DNA of 7,183 bases from Burkholderiaceae bacterium (GTDB lineage: Bacteria; Pseudomonadota; Gammaproteobacteria; Burkholderiales; Burkholderiaceae). The notes beneath the pieces were generated by a model. The model did not search any database and was not told where the DNA came from. It was given only the letters and a program-made list of their open reading frames with translations. The stretch is from assembly GCA_947371415.1 (NCBI GenBank), contig CANBPJ010000086.1:1-7183 (forward strand). Direction: 5' to 3'. Position numbers and translations under genes: made by a program. Positions 5,744-7,183 of the stretch are shown here, piece after piece (position 1 is the first letter of the stretch; each line of letters opens with the position of its first letter).

Positions 5744-7036
5744 TTATAGCTTCTGAAAAGAGTAATTGGCGGCAGCAATAATTTCTTCCAAAATTGCATT
5801 GTCATGGGCTATAGAGGTAAAGCCGGCCTCGTATGCGGATGGTGCTAAATACACCCCCTGATCCAGCATCAAGTGAAAGAATTTCTTAAACGATTCAATA
5901 TTCGTTTTGGTCACTGCTTCAAAAGACGTGGGAACTTCATCGGCGAAGTAAAAACCAAACATGCCACCAACACTATCTACTGCAAACGGCACACTTGCTT
6001 TATCTGCTGCCTGCTTGAGCCCGGCCATGAGCTTTTCTGTTTGACCAGTTAAGCACTCATAGAAACCTGCTCGAGAAATAATCTCCAACGTTTTAAGTCC
6101 TGCCGCTACCGCAACAGGATTGCCTGACAGGGTGCCTGCCTGATAAACATTACCGAGAGGTGCCAACTTCGACATGATTTCTCTCTTGCCACCAAAGGCG
6201 GCCATGGGCATACCGCCACCCATGACCTTCCCAAGACAAGTTAAATCAGGAGTGATGCCTTGCAAAGATTGTGCGCCACCCAATGCCACCCTAAAACCGG
6301 TCATGACTTCGTCGTAAATTAAGACCCCGCCATATTGACTGGTCAAATTGCGCATAGCAGCTAGAAACGCTTTTGAAGGTTTAATCAAATTCATATTGCC
6401 GGCAATAGGCTCCAAGATCACGGCAGCAATCTGATCGCCCTGCTTCTGAAACACCTCTTCAAGTGCTGCAACATCGTTATAAGGCAAAACGAGCGTGTGT
6501 TTCACTAAATCATGAGGCACACCACCAGAAGATGGGGCGTTTTGAGTAGAATCTGCAAAAGTAAGCAGGCCCGAGCCAGCTTTCACTAACAAACTATCAG
6601 CATGACCGTGATAGCAACCCTCGAATTTAATAATGAGATCGCGACCCGTATAGCCACGCGCAAGGCGCAAGGCACTCATCGTGGCCTCAGTGCCACTAGA
6701 CACCATGCGCACTTGTTCAATACTGGGAACCAACTGGCAAATGCGTTCAGCTAATTCAATTTCACCTTCAGTGGGCGCGCCATAACTAAAGCTAGTTTCT
6801 GCAGCCTTCTGAACGGCCTCCACTACCTCAGGATGCGCATGACCTGCAATCATGGGACCCCAAGACATGATTAAGTCGATGTAGCGTTTGCCTTCCGCAT
6901 CCCACAAATAAGGACCCTTAGCTTTGGTAACAAAACGCGGCGTTCCGCCTACCTGGCGAAAAGCACGTACTGGCGAATTCACGCCGCCAGGAATCGTCTT
7001 TTGCGCACGCTCAAATAAAATTTCGTTTTGTCCCAA
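5744..7036 (-). CDS. hemL: Glutamate-1-semialdehyde 2,1-aminomutase
   Basis: This PLP enzyme moves the amino group of glutamate-1-semialdehyde to form 5-aminolevulinate, the last step of the C5 route to heme. The protein has 430 residues, normal for the family. The N-terminus KTIPGGVNSPVRAF is typical. SSGTEATMSALRLARG (113-128) holds the cofactor phosphate, YHGHAD is at 142-147, and the mobile active-site loop spans about 152-174. D242 in IYDEVMTGFR should pair with the pyridine nitrogen, K270 in CLGKVMGGGMP forms the Schiff base, and GTLSGNP is at 301-307. The start is a TTG at 7036-7034, supported by AGGA seven bases upstream and by the conserved residues that follow. No ATG in frame fits. 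It converges on apaH with 21 bases between the stops, and a rubredoxin gene lies 56 bases upstream. Confidence 0.97.
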   Translation of the reverse strand: MGQNEILFERAQKTIPGGVNSPVRAFRQVGGTPRFVTKAKGPYLWDAEGKRYIDLIMSWGPMIAGHAHPEVVEAVQKAAETSFSYGAPTEGEIELAERICQLVPSIEQVRMVSSGTEATMSALRLARGYTGRDLIIKFEGCYHGHADSLLVKAGSGLLTFADSTQNAPSSGGVPHDLVKHTLVLPYNDVAALEEVFQKQGDQIAAVILEPIAGNMNLIKPSKAFLAAMRNLTSQYGGVLIYDEVMTGFRVALGGAQSLQGITPDLTCLGKVMGGGMPMAAFGGKREIMSKLAPLGNVYQAGTLSGNPVAVAAGLKTLEIISRAGFYECLTGQTEKLMAGLKQAADKASVPFAVDSVGGMFGFYFADEVPTSFEAVTKTNIESFKKFFHLMLDQGVYLAPSAYEAGFTSIAHDNAILEEIIAAANYSFQKL

Positions 7037-7043
7037 GATGCTT

Positions 7044-7047
7044 TCCT
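7044..7047 (-). promoter_or_regulatory. Ribosome binding site that decides the hemL TTG start
   Basis: The minus strand reads AGGA, part of CAGGAAAG, seven bases before the TTG at 7036. Spacing and sequence fit a working Shine-Dalgarno sequence and support a TTG start in the absence of any nearby in-frame ATG. Confidence 0.65.
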
Positions 7048-7062
7048 GTTTTCGCTCTAATG

Positions 7063-7092
7063 TATTTAGTGGGTCGATATTGCTGTGCGCAA
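7063..7092 (-). promoter_or_regulatory. Candidate hemL promoter
   Basis: Between the rubredoxin stop and hemL, the minus strand carries TTGCGC (7092-7087) and TAAATA (7068-7063) separated by 18 bases. That is an acceptable sigma-70 spacing, with three to four matches in each hexamer. It would give a leader of roughly 20 bases containing the AGGA site. It may serve hemL alone, separate from the rubredoxin transcript. The evidence is by eye only. Confidence 0.35.
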
Positions 7093-7183
7093 TTAGATCG
7101 CCATCATTTCAAAATCTTCCTTGCGTGCTCCACACTCTGGACACGTCCAATTCATCGGCACATCTTTCCACAAAGTCCCTGGC
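7093..7183 (-). CDS. Rubredoxin, C-terminal part (5' end cut by window edge)
   Basis: I translated the minus strand to the TAA at 7095-7093 and obtained 29 complete residues: PGTLWKDVP, then MNWTCPECGARKEDF, then EMMAI. The GTxWxDVPxxWxCPxCGxxKxDFE pattern is the C-terminal half of rubredoxin, a protein of about 55 residues that holds one iron on four cysteines and carries electrons in the cytoplasm. Only the second cysteine pair (CPEC) is visible; the first lies outside the window. It is too short here to appear as a standard open frame. It lies upstream of hemL in the same direction with a 56-base gap. The electron-transfer partner cannot be told from this window. Confidence 0.93.
   Translation of the reverse strand, partial: PGTLWKDVPMNWTCPECGARKEDFEMMAI

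Noticed and set aside
5737..5749. CTAT-TGCTT-ATAG as a terminator hairpin between apaH and hemL
   Set aside because: The stem has only four mostly A-T pairs and no following T-tract, so it is not called as a terminator.
1..7183. A hidden mobile element, defence system or CRISPR array
   Set aside because: All but small gaps are filled by conserved housekeeping genes. I saw no direct or inverted repeats of useful length, no transposase or integrase motifs and no abrupt change in composition.

Overview
The window looks like ordinary core chromosome of a betaproteobacterium in the Burkholderiaceae. The gene content, moderate base composition and protein flavour suggest a small-genome freshwater type such as Polynucleobacter. 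This rests on the order algH-ruvX-pyrR-pyrB, which I know from Burkholderia and Ralstonia relatives, and on HemL and a rubredoxin lying side by side. I could not run a search, so genus level is a guess. I see no insertion sequences, tRNA or rRNA genes, CRISPR arrays, prophage genes or attachment sites. Nearly every base is coding, and the longest gap between genes is about 60 bases.

Layout. Bases 1-3290 hold five genes on the minus strand. In transcription order they are an ElyC/SanA/YdcF-family membrane protein, algH (yqgE), ruvX (yqgF), pyrR and pyrB; pyrB runs off the left edge. The last four are tightly packed, with an 8-base overlap, a 1-base gap and an ATGA overlap. Bases 3352-5722 hold two plus-strand genes: phr, a class I DNA photolyase, and apaH, a diadenosine tetraphosphatase. 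They diverge from the ElyC-like gene across about 60 bases. Bases 5744-7036 hold hemL on the minus strand, convergent with apaH. The last 91 bases are the 3' end of a rubredoxin gene, also on the minus strand and upstream of hemL.

How the genes fit together. The left cluster pairs pyrimidine synthesis (pyrB, pyrR) with RuvX, a ribosomal RNA processing and nuclease-fold protein, and AlgH, an envelope or regulatory protein of unclear role. An envelope protein sits at the head of the run. The centre pairs UV damage reversal with hydrolysis of the stress nucleotide Ap4A. The right end supplies 5-aminolevulinate for heme through the C5 pathway.

I looked for an undescribed system and do not see one. 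The points worth a second look are regulatory. Several genes lack a ribosome binding site and carry a -10-like hexamer just before the start codon. PyrR is embedded in an operon with no visible attenuator. The apaH and hemL genes converge with only 21 bases between their stops.
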